A stretch of DNA of 64,000 nucleotides from Ruegeria lacuscaerulensis ITI-1157 (GTDB lineage: Bacteria > Pseudomonadota > Alphaproteobacteria > Rhodobacterales > Rhodobacteraceae). The position numbers and the translations under genes are program-made. The stretch spans positions 428,543 to 492,542 of the forward strand of contig GG704596.1 in NCBI GenBank assembly GCA_000161775.1, in the 5' to 3' direction. Positions 44,610 to 56,567 of this stretch are shown here, one piece after another. Below the pieces are notes generated by a model. The model saw only the letters and a program-made list of their open reading frames with translations. It searched no databases and was not told the DNA's origin. Numbering within the stretch: the first letter of the stretch is position 1; every line of letters starts with the position of its first letter.

Positions 44610-44899
44610 GCGACTTTCCTTTCCTGCGTGTCCGCGGCTGTCAGCGTCGCATCCACCACCTGCCAGATCTCGGGCGGCATGTTCGGGTTCAGGCGAAACC
44701 GCACCCATTGCGCGTCGCGGCGGTCAACGACCAGCCCCGCCTGTTTGAGGGTTTTCATATGCCGGGACATCCGGCTTTGCGTTGCATCAAGTTTCTGCAT
44801 CAACTCGCAGACACAATGCTCGGCACCGTCTTTCAACAGCAGCATTGCGCCCAGCCGGGTGGGCTCGGCCAAAGCTGCAAGAACATCCAGAATCATCAT
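44606..44899 (-). CDS. ArsR-family repressor with CVC motif
   Basis: 97 aa winged helix: LDVLAALAEPTRLGAMLLL, then EHCVCELMQKLDATQSRMSRHMKTL with the CVC pair of As(III)-sensing ArsR proteins in the HTH. It differs from the SoxR at 27888, which has the C51/C117 pair instead. The start is the first of two ATGs after GGGAGTGG. It probably represses its own operon through the palindrome upstream. Confidence 0.87.
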   Translation of the reverse strand: MMILDVLAALAEPTRLGAMLLLKDGAEHCVCELMQKLDATQSRMSRHMKTLKQAGLVVDRRDAQWVRFRLNPNMPPEIWQVVDATLTAADTQERKVA

Positions 44900-44959
44900 T
44901 GCCCACTCCCTTTGCGCACATGCGCATTTACACATACTCCAAGGGTGTGTACTCAACGC

Positions 44960-44975
44960 ATTCCAAAAACAGAAT
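44960..44975. promoter_or_regulatory. ATTC-N8-GAAT palindrome upstream of arsR
   Basis: Within GCATTCCAAAAACAGAATGC the core ATTC-N8-GAAT is exact and the arms extend to six bases (GCATTC/GAATGC). It lies 61 bases upstream of the arsR start. It could be the operator of the local ArsR or a SqrR/SoxR site. Confidence 0.62.
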
Positions 44976-45162
44976 GCGACAAACTGCCGACATGATGATC
45001 GAACTAAAAACCGCCTGCCCAATTCTTTGAGGCAATGCCAATATCAGCCGGTCGCCAGTGTTGACCCACTCCACCGAAATGATCGTCAGACCATCGCCCG
45101 TCACGGTCGTCAGCAGCGCGACTCTGGTCGAAAAACTCCGGTCCAATTGGCGACCGGGCCAA

Positions 45163-45176
45163 TTGATGTGGATCAA
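45163..45176. promoter_or_regulatory. Perfect FNR/FnrL box (TTGAT-N4-ATCAA)
   Basis: TTGATGTGGATCAA is the exact consensus palindrome for FNR/Anr-type oxygen-sensing activators. It lies 127 bases upstream of the antiporter start. In other bacteria ANR activates arginine deiminase genes under anoxia. Confidence 0.85.
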
Positions 45177-45302
45177 TGCCCAATTCGTGCGGCCACGGTA
45201 CCTCTAACGCATCGACAAGAACTGCGCCCCGGTGTGGCGGACAGTGGCCGTTCACCCCGACGAAAAGAGCCAATCCATTTTCACATCAGCAGGAATTTCG
45301 AC

Positions 45303-46751
45303 ATGACCCCGTCCCCAGACCCGCAAGACAATCCGGAACCCGGCCTCGTGTCCCGTTTCCCAACGGCCTATACGATTCTGTTTCTGCTGATCGCTTTCGT
45401 TGCCGCTCTGACCTGGGTCATACCGGCCGGCCAATACGACCGGGCAATGAACGAAGAGGTCGGTCGTGAGATCGCCGTTGCCGGGACATATCAAGCTGTC
45501 GACCCGAACCCGCAAGGCCCGATCGATGTTCTTCTGGCGCCTGTTGCCGGTTTCTACGATCCCGACAGCTATGCCGCGAATGCCATCGACGTGTCCCTGT
45601 TCGTCCTGTTCATCGGCGGGTTTCTGGGCGTTGTGAATGCGACGGGGGCGATCGATACCGGCATCCGCGTGGCAATGGACCGGATGCGCGGCCGCGAGAT
45701 CTGGATGATCCCGATCATGATGGTGCTGTTTTCAATCGGAGGCACAACCTATGGCATGGCCGAGGAAACGCTGGCCTTCTATTCGATCCTCGTGCCCGTG
45801 ATGATCGCAGCGGGCTATGATGCCGTGACCGGCGTTGCCATCATCCTGCTGGGCGCCGGCATCGGGGTGCTGGGTTCGACGATCAACCCGTTCGCAACCG
45901 TCATCGCGGCCAATGCCGCCGGGATTGCGTTCACCGATGGCCTGATCCTGCGCCTCGTCATCCTGCTGGGTGGTCTGGCCATCTGCATCGCCTATGTCAC
46001 GCGTTACGCGCACAGGGTAAAGGCAAACCCTGCCAGTTCGGTCGTCGCCCGTCAGGCCGATGCGCACCGCAAGCATTTTCTGAAGGACATGTCCACCGGA
46101 ACCGGGGCAACAGCGCTCAGCGGGACGCAGAAAACCGTGTTGGTCGTGTTTGCCGCCACTTTCGGCGTGATGATCTGGGGCGTGTCCTCGCAAGGATGGT
46201 GGATGGCACGGATGAGCGCTCTGTTTCTGGGAGCGGCCATTCTGGTCGGGCTGATCGCCCGCATGGGAGAGAAAAAACTGACCGGCACCTTCGTCGATGG
46301 CGCGCGCGATCTGTTGGGGGTGGCGCTGGTCATCGGTCTGGCCCGCGGGATCGTCGTGGTCATGGAACAGGGGCGCATCGCCGACACGGTCCTGCACGGC
46401 GCCGAACAGTCTCTGGCGGGGCTGGGCGACGTTGCCTTCATCAACCTGATGTTCGCCATCGAAGCCGGGATGAGCTTGTTCGTGCCGTCCTCCTCGGGTC
46501 TGGCCGTTTTGTCGATGCCCATTCTGGCCCCGCTGGCCGATTTTGCCGGAGTCGGTCGTGACCTGGTGGTGACGGCCTATCAATCCGCCAACGGACTGGT
46601 GAACCTGATCAACCCGACCTTTGCCGTCGTCATCGGCGGCCTGGCGATTGGCCGGGTTCCCTATGATCGCTGGATCGCCTTCGTCTGGCCGCTGTTGTTG
46701 ATTCTGACCCTTTTCATCTGCGCGGCGCTTAGTGTCGCCGCGATGATTTGA
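45303..46751 (+). CDS. YfcC-family arginine/ornithine antiporter-like transporter
   Basis: 482 aa with about 12 membrane helices. YfcC/ArcD-like (C4-dicarboxylate anaerobic carrier superfamily) sequences include [60 protein letters not shown] and [21 protein letters not shown]. First in the arc operon, so probably an arginine-ornithine exchanger. Not homologous to the classical ArcD at a level I can assert. The start ATG follows CAGGAA. Confidence 0.8.
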   Translation: MTPSPDPQDNPEPGLVSRFPTAYTILFLLIAFVAALTWVIPAGQYDRAMNEEVGREIAVAGTYQAVDPNPQGPIDVLLAPVAGFYDPDSYAANAIDVSLFVLFIGGFLGVVNATGAIDTGIRVAMDRMRGREIWMIPIMMVLFSIGGTTYGMAEETLAFYSILVPVMIAAGYDAVTGVAIILLGAGIGVLGSTINPFATVIAANAAGIAFTDGLILRLVILLGGLAICIAYVTRYAHRVKANPASSVVARQADAHRKHFLKDMSTGTGATALSGTQKTVLVVFAATFGVMIWGVSSQGWWMARMSALFLGAAILVGLIARMGEKKLTGTFVDGARDLLGVALVIGLARGIVVVMEQGRIADTVLHGAEQSLAGLGDVAFINLMFAIEAGMSLFVPSSSGLAVLSMPILAPLADFAGVGRDLVVTAYQSANGLVNLINPTFAVVIGGLAIGRVPYDRWIAFVWPLLLILTLFICAALSVAAMI

Positions 46752-46773
46752 ACCCCCGCAGGAGGGACAAGAC

Positions 46774-48003
46774 GTGGAAAACCACCCGCTCGGAGTACAT
46801 TCGGAAACCGGCAGGCTGCGACAGGTGATCGTGTGCCGCCCCGGTCTGGCCCACCGCCGGCTGACGCCGCGCAACTGTCAGGACCTGCTGTTTGATGACG
46901 TTTTCTGGGTCAAGCAGGCGCAGAAGGACCACGACGTTTTTGCCTCGATCATGCGTGACGAAGGAATCGAGGTGCTGGATACCAACGATCTGCTGACCGA
47001 GACGCTTGCCCTGCCTCAGGCCCGTGCCTGGGTTCTGGACCAACGTCTGACGGCCCGGCAGGTCGGCGTGGGCATGGCCGACGAACTGCGGGGATGGATG
47101 GACGAGGTGCCGGCTCCGGACCTGGCCCGGCACCTTCTGGGGGGTCTGGCGGTCGATGAATTGCCGTTTCATCCCACCAGCCTTTTCGGTGCATATCTGG
47201 GGCAGCACGGCTTTGTCCTGCCGCCATTGCCCAACGCGCTGTTCACCCGCGACAATTCGGCCTGGATCTATGGAGGTGTTTCGGTCAATCCGATGTTCTG
47301 GCCCGCGCGGCGCCCCGAAACCCTGCTGACCACCGCGATCTACACGTTCCACCCGAAATTCGCGGGCCGTGCGCGGGTTCTGCATGGTGACCCGACCCTC
47401 GATCACGGGCTGGCAACGGTCGAAGGCGGCGACATCATGCCCGTCGGCAACGCCACGGTGCTGGTCGGCATGGGCGAGAGGACCTCACCGCAGGGTGTGG
47501 GGCAACTGGCCAAGGCGCTGTTCCAAGCCGGCGAGGCCGAGCGGGTTCTGGCCTTTGCCATGCCCAAGGCGCGCGCCGCAATGCATCTGGATACGGTTTT
47601 CACCTTGTGCGGCGGCGATGTCGTGACGACCTTCAAGGAAGTGGCCGAGGAGCTGACCTGCTATGATATCCGGCCGGGTGACGGCAGCGCTCCCTTGCAA
47701 TTCCGCCATGATCCCAGACCGATCTTCGACATCGTCGCCGAAGTTCTGGGGTACAAAAAGCTCCAGATCGTACCGACAGGTGGCGACACGCCCGAAGAGC
47801 GCGCGCGTGAACAATGGAATGACGGCAACAACGTATTGGCTCTGCGTCCGGGCGTCGTGGTCGCCTATGACCGCAATGACGACACCAATGCCGCATTGCG
47901 CGCCGTAGGCATCGACGTGCGGGTCATCCCCGGCGCGGAACTGGGACGGGGCCGGGGCGGCGGCCATTGCATGAGTTGCCCGACCATCCGAGACCCGGCC
48001 TGA
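46774..48003 (+). CDS. arcA: Arginine deiminase
   Basis: 409 aa, full length. It converts arginine to citrulline and ammonia. Family motifs include [15 protein letters not shown] at the N terminus, [33 protein letters not shown] and the catalytic cysteine near the C terminus in [13 protein letters not shown]. The GTG start has AGGAGG upstream. Second gene of the operon. Confidence 0.95.
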   Translation: MENHPLGVHSETGRLRQVIVCRPGLAHRRLTPRNCQDLLFDDVFWVKQAQKDHDVFASIMRDEGIEVLDTNDLLTETLALPQARAWVLDQRLTARQVGVGMADELRGWMDEVPAPDLARHLLGGLAVDELPFHPTSLFGAYLGQHGFVLPPLPNALFTRDNSAWIYGGVSVNPMFWPARRPETLLTTAIYTFHPKFAGRARVLHGDPTLDHGLATVEGGDIMPVGNATVLVGMGERTSPQGVGQLAKALFQAGEAERVLAFAMPKARAAMHLDTVFTLCGGDVVTTFKEVAEELTCYDIRPGDGSAPLQFRHDPRPIFDIVAEVLGYKKLQIVPTGGDTPEERAREQWNDGNNVLALRPGVVVAYDRNDDTNAALRAVGIDVRVIPGAELGRGRGGGHCMSCPTIRDPA

Positions 48004-48022
48004 TTTGAAAGGATATCCATCA

Positions 48023-49024
48023 ATGGCATTCAACCTGAAAAACCGCAGCCTGCTGACCCTGCGCGATTATACTCCCAAGGAAATCCGCTTCCTTCTGAAA
48101 CTCGCAGCCGATCTCAAGGCGGCAAAATACGCCGGAACCGAAATTCCCCGGTTGCAGGGCAAGGACATTGCCCTGATCTTCGAAAAGGACTCGACCCGCA
48201 CACGGGTCGGGTTCGAGGTCGCTGCCTATGACCAGGGCGCCCGCGTCACCTATCTGGGGCCGACCGGCACCCATATCGGCCACAAGGAAACCGTCAAGGA
48301 CACCGCCCGCGTGCTGGGCCGGATCTATGATGCGATCGAATACCGCGGTTTCGGACAGGACGTGGTCGAGGAACTGGCGCGCTGGTCAGGCGTGCCGGTC
48401 TATAACGGGTTGACCGACGAATTCCACCCGACCCAGATCCTGGCGGATTTCCTGACCATGTCCGAACATATTGAAAAGCCGCTGCATGACGTCTCGTTCG
48501 TCTTCGTCGGCGATGCCGGGAACAACATGGGCGACAGCCTGCTGATCGGTGGGGCCAAGATGGGTATGGATGTGCGTCTGTGCGCCCCCGAGGCCTGTTG
48601 GCCCAGCAAACAGATCCAGGACGAGGCCGCGGCAATCGCCGCGCAGACAGGTGCCCGCATCACCCTGACGGCCGAAATCGACGACGCCGTTCGGGGTGTC
48701 GATTTCGTCTATACCGACGTTTGGGTGTCCATGGGCGAACCCGACGAGGTCTGGTCCCAGCGGATAAACCTGTTGAGCCCGTATCAGGTGAACGCCCCCC
48801 TCATGGCCAAGACCGAAAATCCGAGGGTGCGCTTCATGCATTGCCTGCCGGCCTTCCACAATGCCGAAACCTCGGTCGGCGCCGAGATCCAGCGGAAATT
48901 CGGGCTGGATGCGATGGAAGTGACCGAAGAGGTCTTCGAAAGCCCTGCCTCGATCGTTTTCGACCAGGCCGAAAACCGGCTGCATACCATCAAGGCGGTT
49001 CTGGTCGCCACGTTGGGGGGCTGA
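48023..49024 (+). CDS. arcB: Ornithine carbamoyltransferase, catabolic
   Basis: 333 aa. Carbamoyl-phosphate site [24 protein letters not shown], ornithine-side [12 protein letters not shown] and [10 protein letters not shown] are all present. In this context it works in the catabolic direction, splitting citrulline into ornithine and carbamoyl phosphate. The start was chosen at the ATG of [11 protein letters not shown] after AAAGGA. Confidence 0.94.
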   Translation: MAFNLKNRSLLTLRDYTPKEIRFLLKLAADLKAAKYAGTEIPRLQGKDIALIFEKDSTRTRVGFEVAAYDQGARVTYLGPTGTHIGHKETVKDTARVLGRIYDAIEYRGFGQDVVEELARWSGVPVYNGLTDEFHPTQILADFLTMSEHIEKPLHDVSFVFVGDAGNNMGDSLLIGGAKMGMDVRLCAPEACWPSKQIQDEAAAIAAQTGARITLTAEIDDAVRGVDFVYTDVWVSMGEPDEVWSQRINLLSPYQVNAPLMAKTENPRVRFMHCLPAFHNAETSVGAEIQRKFGLDAMEVTEEVFESPASIVFDQAENRLHTIKAVLVATLGG

Positions 49025-49025
49025 G

Positions 49026-51734
<2,709 letters not shown>

Positions 51735-51738
<4 letters not shown>

Positions 51739-52022
51739 CCCGCAAGCCCGACAGATCCGTCGAAAAAATCGCTCGCCGGGCCGAGCGCATGAAGGCCGCA
51801 CGCGACAATCCCGGACCCAGCCCTTTGCGCGGAATCGGAACCTTCGGAATGATCGGCTGGTCGATCGCCGTACCGACCGTCGGCGGCGCATTGCTGGGGT
51901 TGTGGCTGGACCGGGTCGCGCCACAGGATTTTTCGTGGACCCTGGCGCTGATTTTGGGAGGGGTCTCGATCGGTGCGATGATCGCATGGGCCTGGGTGAA
52001 CAAGGAAGGAAGCGAAAAATGA
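51735..52022 (+). CDS. atpQ: N-ATPase AtpQ (AtpI/AtpZ-like) assembly protein
   Basis: 95 aa. A basic N-terminal segment, then two membrane helices (FGMIGWSIAVPTVGGALLGL and WTLALILGGVSIGAMIAWAW). The position between atpC and atpR and the AtpI-like fold identify AtpQ; it is thought to assist c-ring assembly or Mg2+ handling. Confidence 0.85.
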
Positions 52023-52306
52023 TCGACTTGGACTGGACCGGCTTTCTGATGGGTTTCGTTTCTGGCGGCGTTGTCGGCGCTGTTTATTTCGCCGGTTTGG
52101 CCTTGAGTATCCGACTGGCACTGCGCGCGGCGCGCCCGACCGCGCTGTTGCTGACCAGTTCGGCCCTGCGGATCACGATGGTATTGGGTCTTGGCTGGCT
52201 GGCGGCACAGGGTGGCCCGGCGAACCTAGCCGGCTTTGCCATGGCCTTTCTGCTTGCGCGCGTCGCCGCCATCGCAATGGCGCGCCCGGAACGCGGAGCG
52301 GCCTGA
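52019..52306 (+). CDS. atpR: N-ATPase AtpR membrane protein
   Basis: 95 aa with three hydrophobic helices. It contains GGVVGAVYFAGLALSIRLAL and the SSALRITMVLGLGWLA segment with a membrane arginine. AtpR is specific to N-ATPases and is proposed to interact with the c-ring carboxylates. Its start and stop overlap its neighbours. Confidence 0.87.
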   Translation: MIDLDWTGFLMGFVSGGVVGAVYFAGLALSIRLALRAARPTALLLTSSALRITMVLGLGWLAAQGGPANLAGFAMAFLLARVAAIAMARPERGAA

Positions 52307-53001
52307 TGGAACTGACACCGGACGCAATCGTGATTTTTTCGATCTGGGGCATCCCGATCAACGCCACCATCTTCAACACCTGGATCGTGATGGCGGTACT
52401 GACCGGGCTGTCAGCCCTGATCACCCGAAACCTCAGGCCCAGTGCGCCACCAAATCGCTGGCGCACGACGCTCGAGGTGATCGTTCAGGGCATTCAGCAC
52501 CAGATCGAGGAAATCACCCGCCGCCCGCCCGGTAGCCTGGTCCATTTCGTCAGTACCCTGTTTCTGTTCATCGCCACCTGCAATCTGCTCGAGGTCGTTC
52601 CAGGGTTTGACGCCCCCACCGCATCGCTGTCCACGACAACGGCGCTGGCGCTGTCGGTGCTGATCGCCGTGCCGATGTTCGGCATTTCCCGGCGCGGGCT
52701 GCGGGGCTACCTGAAAACGTATCTAAAGCCATCGCCTATCATGTTGCCCTTCAACATCATCGGAGAGATCTCTCGTGGAGTATCTCTGGCGATCCGTCTC
52801 TATGGCAACATCATGAGCGGCGCGGTGATCGCCGTGATCCTGCTGAGCGTGGCACCCTTCTTCTTTCCCGTATTGATGGATCTGCTGGGCCTCCTGACGG
52901 GGCTGATCCAGGCCTACATCTTCGCAATTCTGGCCACCGTCTACATCTCGGCGGCGATTGCGGATTCCGGCGAGACGCAAAACGAAAAGGAACAGACATG
53001 A
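52306..53001 (+). CDS. atpB: N-type ATPase subunit a
   Basis: 231 aa, five to six membrane helices. The essential arginine is in GEISRGVSLAIRLYGNIMSG and the ion-channel helix in GLIQAYIFAILATVYISAAI. ATG shares its A with the atpR stop (TGATG). Confidence 0.93.
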   Translation: MELTPDAIVIFSIWGIPINATIFNTWIVMAVLTGLSALITRNLRPSAPPNRWRTTLEVIVQGIQHQIEEITRRPPGSLVHFVSTLFLFIATCNLLEVVPGFDAPTASLSTTTALALSVLIAVPMFGISRRGLRGYLKTYLKPSPIMLPFNIIGEISRGVSLAIRLYGNIMSGAVIAVILLSVAPFFFPVLMDLLGLLTGLIQAYIFAILATVYISAAIADSGETQNEKEQT

Positions 53002-53285
53002 CCGACCTTGCAATCATCGCCGCGGTTTCGATCTTCACGGCGGGACTGACGGTTTCATTCGGCGCCATCGGTCCGGCACTGGGCGAAGGCCGGGCGGCGG
53101 CGCAGGCGCTGGCGTCGATCGCCCAGCAGCCCGACGCCGCCCCGACGCTGTCGCGCACCTTGTTCGTCAGCCTGGCAATGATCGAATCCACTGCGATCTA
53201 TTGTTTCGTGGTTGCGATGATCCTGATCTTCGCCAACCCGTTCTGGGACACCGCTCTGGAACTGGTTCGGACATCGGGTCAATAG
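52998..53285 (+). CDS. atpE: N-type ATPase subunit c
   Basis: 95 aa, two membrane helices joined by AQQPDAA. The ion-binding glutamate is E63 in IESTAIY; together with S64, T65 and Y68 it resembles the sodium-binding set known from Ilyobacter (E, S, T, Y). At the position of the sodium-ligand glutamine in helix 1 it has E30 (GPALGEGRAA), giving two carboxylates per subunit as in other N-ATPases. Long for a c subunit. Ion use (H+ or Na+) cannot be decided from sequence. Confidence 0.93.
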   Translation: MTDLAIIAAVSIFTAGLTVSFGAIGPALGEGRAAAQALASIAQQPDAAPTLSRTLFVSLAMIESTAIYCFVVAMILIFANPFWDTALELVRTSGQ

Positions 53286-53288
53286 ATC

Positions 53289-54050
53289 ATGTCCATCGAC
53301 TGGCTGACCGTTGCGGCGCAAATCGCCAATTTCCTGGTTCTGCTGTGGTTGCTCAAGCGGTTTCTCTACCGTCCGATCCTCGATGGCATCGACGCCCGCG
53401 AACAGGAGATCTCGGACCGAATGTCGGAAGCTCACCGCCTGATGGAGGACGCCCGCGCGACGATCTCAGCCTATGAAGCCAAGTTGTCGGAACTGGAAAA
53501 CAGCCAGGCGAGGATGGCGGAAGACCTGCGGCGCGAAGCCGTCCGCGAACGCGACGCCCTGATCGCCGAGGCCCGTCACCGGATCGACCGCGAGCGGAGT
53601 GATTTCGAAAGCCATCTGATGGTCGAGAAAGAAAGGTTCATACGTCAACTCAGCGAAACCGGTGCCCGGGTTCTGGTACACCTGACGCGAAAGGTGTTGT
53701 CCGATCTGGCAAACGAAACGTTGGAGGAACGGATTGCGGCGCAGGCGGTCAAAAGGCTTGAACCCATGGCCGACGAGATACGACGATTGGTTCGAGACGA
53801 CAGGCCGGTGACCATCACGACGCACGCGGCGTTGACCGACGATCTGAAACGGAAAATCGCTGACGACCTCCAGAAACTTGCGCCGGACGTCCAGTGCATC
53901 TTCGACGTCGACCCCAACCAGTCCATCGGGCTGGTCCTGAGGGCTGGGGCGACCAGCATCGAATGGACGCTCGAAAGTTATCTGAGTGAACTGGAGGCAA
54001 TGATGATCGAGAACTTGCGTCAGGCTCAGGCCGGAAAGACGGTGCAATGA
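53289..54050 (+). CDS. atpF: N-type ATPase subunit b with delta-like C terminus
   Basis: 253 aa, longer than a usual b subunit. One N-terminal membrane helix ([19 protein letters not shown]), a long charged coiled coil, then a ~100-residue C-terminal domain ([30 protein letters not shown]) like subunit delta. N-ATPases lack a separate delta gene, and none is present here. Confidence 0.93.
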   Translation: MSIDWLTVAAQIANFLVLLWLLKRFLYRPILDGIDAREQEISDRMSEAHRLMEDARATISAYEAKLSELENSQARMAEDLRREAVRERDALIAEARHRIDRERSDFESHLMVEKERFIRQLSETGARVLVHLTRKVLSDLANETLEERIAAQAVKRLEPMADEIRRLVRDDRPVTITTHAALTDDLKRKIADDLQKLAPDVQCIFDVDPNQSIGLVLRAGATSIEWTLESYLSELEAMMIENLRQAQAGKTVQ

Positions 54051-55600
54051 CCCAGACACATCCGGTGTTCCCGGTTACCGAACCGACAGATTCACCCGTC
54101 GACCAACTGGTGCAGGCGCTGCAAGCCGCGTCGCCTCAGCCCGTCATCAGCGAGATCGGTCAGGTTGTCGAAGTCGGTGACGGCATCGCCGTTGTCGCTG
54201 GCATGACCCATGCGCTGGCCAATGAGCTTTTGCAATTCTCCTCGGGTGCCACGGGAATTGTTCTGGATCTTGAATCAGACCGCCTCGGAGTCGTCCTGCT
54301 GGGCGGTGCGGATGAGATTTCGGTCGGCGAGGCCGTGCGCCGCACCCGCAGCGTGCTGAGTGTGCCTGTTGGTTCTGCGCTTTTGGGCCGGGTCGTCGAT
54401 GCGTTGGGTGCCCCGCTTGACGATGGCCCGCCGGTCGATACGGATTTCAGGCTGCCCGTCGAAACGGATGCCCCGGCCATTCTTGACCGTGAGGCGGTCC
54501 AGCGGCCGCTGGCCACGGGTCTCAAGGTGATCGACGCCGCCGTCCCGATCGGCCTGGGACAACGCCAACTGATCATCGGGGACCGACAGACCGGAAAGAC
54601 CTCGATCGCCATCGACACGATCCTGAACCAGAAACAGCGGGGCGTGTTCTGCATCTATTGCGCGGTCGGCCAACGCGGGGACGCGGTGGCCAAGGTCGTC
54701 GGTGCGCTTGAAGACGGCGATGCGATGGCGAACTCGATCGTCATTTCCGCCGGAGACGAAGACCCGCCGGGCCTTGCCTATGTCGCCCCGTTCGCAGCCA
54801 TGACCATGGCGCGGCATTTTTCGGATCAGGGCCGCGATGTCCTGGTCGTGATGGATGATCTGACCCACCATGCCCGCGCCTATCGCGAGCTTTCGCTGTT
54901 GTTGCGCCGACCACCAGGGCGCGAAGCCTATCCCGGCGACATCTTCTATCTGCACGCCCGCCTGCTGGAGCGTGCGGGCAACTTCGCCGATGCCGCGGGG
55001 GGCGGGTCGATCACGGTTCTTCCGGTCGTCGAAACGCAGGCCGAAAACCTGTCGGCCTATATTCCGACCAACCTGATTTCGATCACCGACGGTCAGGTCT
55101 ACTTGTCACCGCGTCAGGTCCGCAAGAACCAGTTTCCGGCCGTCGACCTGGGTGTTTCGGTGTCCCGCGTCGGCGGCAAGGCACAATCTGCGGCCTTTCG
55201 CGACGTGGCTGGAAATCTGCGGGTCACGCTGTCCCAGTTCGAAGAGCTTGAGGATTTCGTCCGCTTCGGAACGCGGCTTGACGACGCGACGCGCGCCCGG
55301 CTGGCCCGAGGCGCGGCTGTTCGCAGGGCCCTCAGGCAGCCCGAACGCGACCCGGCTTCGGCGCTGGAACAGATCGCGGTCATCCTGGCGGCGCTGGAAG
55401 GCGTTTACGACCATCTGACCGACCAAGAAGCATTTGACGCAATCGATCGGCTGCAGCTGCTGCTGCGCCGATCGCCGCAGGATCTGCCGGACCGCATCGC
55501 CATCGACAAGCCGCTGGGGGAGACCGAACGCGCCGCATTGCTGGCTTTGGCCAGGCAGGCCTGTACAGCAAAGGGGCGTTCCGATGCCGCAGACTCTTGA
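54047..55600 (+). CDS. atpA: N-type ATPase alpha subunit
   Basis: 517 aa. P-loop [39 protein letters not shown] and [19 protein letters not shown] are alpha-subunit hallmarks. It overlaps atpF (ATGA) and atpG (17 bases). Confidence 0.95.
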   Translation: MTQTHPVFPVTEPTDSPVDQLVQALQAASPQPVISEIGQVVEVGDGIAVVAGMTHALANELLQFSSGATGIVLDLESDRLGVVLLGGADEISVGEAVRRTRSVLSVPVGSALLGRVVDALGAPLDDGPPVDTDFRLPVETDAPAILDREAVQRPLATGLKVIDAAVPIGLGQRQLIIGDRQTGKTSIAIDTILNQKQRGVFCIYCAVGQRGDAVAKVVGALEDGDAMANSIVISAGDEDPPGLAYVAPFAAMTMARHFSDQGRDVLVVMDDLTHHARAYRELSLLLRRPPGREAYPGDIFYLHARLLERAGNFADAAGGGSITVLPVVETQAENLSAYIPTNLISITDGQVYLSPRQVRKNQFPAVDLGVSVSRVGGKAQSAAFRDVAGNLRVTLSQFEELEDFVRFGTRLDDATRARLARGAAVRRALRQPERDPASALEQIAVILAALEGVYDHLTDQEAFDAIDRLQLLLRRSPQDLPDRIAIDKPLGETERAALLALARQACTAKGRSDAADS

Positions 55601-56516
55601 AGCCCTGCTCCACAGGACCGAGACGCTGAGCAATATCCGCGGCATCGTCCATATCATGAAGACGCTTTCGGTTCTCAACGCAGCGCCCTACGAAAAGGCA
55701 GCGAAATCCATCGAGGCCTATCACTCAACCGTTCTGGACGGTCTCGCGGCCCTGCTGCATCGCACTGGCGGCTTGCGATTGGCGCCGACACCGCTGCAGA
55801 ATGCGGCAGTAGTGGTTTTCGGATCTGATCACGGCTTGTGCGGAGCCTACAACGAGCGGTTGGCCTCGGAACTGGAAACGCACCTCGCCGCGCAGGAGGG
55901 CACCCGGGCAACGCCCTATGTTTTGTGCGTTGGCGCCCAGATGCATGACGCCCTGCTGGGCCGTGGCATTCAGGCTGGCGACGTGATGCTGACACCGGCC
56001 TCTGCCGACGGGATCGGGCGTCTTGCCGGCGCCATCGTCGAGCGTCTCGAGCGCATCCGGCAGCAGGACGATGCGGATGCCATTGCCGTGAAACTGGCCT
56101 ACACGAGGCGTGACGACCATGGACAGCAATATCCCGCCATCGAGGCTTTCATGCCGTTCTCCGCCGCGATGATCGACCAGTTGACGAAACGCCCATGGCC
56201 GTCCCGCAGCCTGCCGGATTTCTCCATGCCGTCCGACGAATTGTTTGCCGCCCTCGTCCGAAGTCACATCTTTGCGGGCGTATTTCGCGCCTCGGCCGAG
56301 GCCCTGGTCACTGAAAACGCGACGCGGCTTTCGACCATGCACCGGGCCGAACAATCCGTCGATGAACGGCTGGAGGAGCTGAAGAGCGAAACCAGATCCG
56401 TCCGGCAGGCCGAAATCACGGCCGAATTGATGGATGTCGTGACCGGATTCGAAGCCCGCAAGTCCCTCAGGCGCCGAAAAAACCTGCAACCATCACCGGA
56501 CCGGCCGAACCGCTAG
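55584..56516 (+). CDS. atpG: N-type ATPase gamma subunit
   Basis: 310 aa. The N-terminal helix [20 protein letters not shown], the Rossmann-like core with [19 protein letters not shown], and the C-terminal helix [18 protein letters not shown] match the gamma subunit. The start ATG at 55584 (AGGGG upstream) lies inside the atpA 3' end. Last gene of the operon. Confidence 0.93.
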   Translation: MPQTLEALLHRTETLSNIRGIVHIMKTLSVLNAAPYEKAAKSIEAYHSTVLDGLAALLHRTGGLRLAPTPLQNAAVVVFGSDHGLCGAYNERLASELETHLAAQEGTRATPYVLCVGAQMHDALLGRGIQAGDVMLTPASADGIGRLAGAIVERLERIRQQDDADAIAVKLAYTRRDDHGQQYPAIEAFMPFSAAMIDQLTKRPWPSRSLPDFSMPSDELFAALVRSHIFAGVFRASAEALVTENATRLSTMHRAEQSVDERLEELKSETRSVRQAEITAELMDVVTGFEARKSLRRRKNLQPSPDRPNR

Positions 56517-56548
56517 CTTCGCCCGAGCGTATCTGCCCGCAGTGTCGC

Positions 56549-56567
56549 GCGGTGAAAACCGCTTCTT
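56549..56567 (+). terminator. Rho-independent terminator after atpG
   Basis: GCGGT-GAAA-ACCGC hairpin followed by TTCTT. It lies 32 bases after the atpG stop and ends at the convergent phaC stop. A reasonable end for the arc/N-ATPase operon. Confidence 0.55.

Larger units (their letters stand above)
44900..45302. other. Divergent regulatory region arsR / arc operon
   Basis: 403 bases without a conserved gene. It holds an ATTC-N8-GAAT palindrome on the arsR side and a perfect FNR box on the arc side, each listed separately. Confidence 0.6.

Noticed and set aside
43548..44899. Confident assignment of the arsR operon to arsenic resistance
   Set aside because: The CVC repressor motif and ArsP-like permease fit arsenic, but no arsC, arsB or acr3 gene is present. 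The operator and former SoxH-like gene fit sulfur as well, so the substrate is left open.
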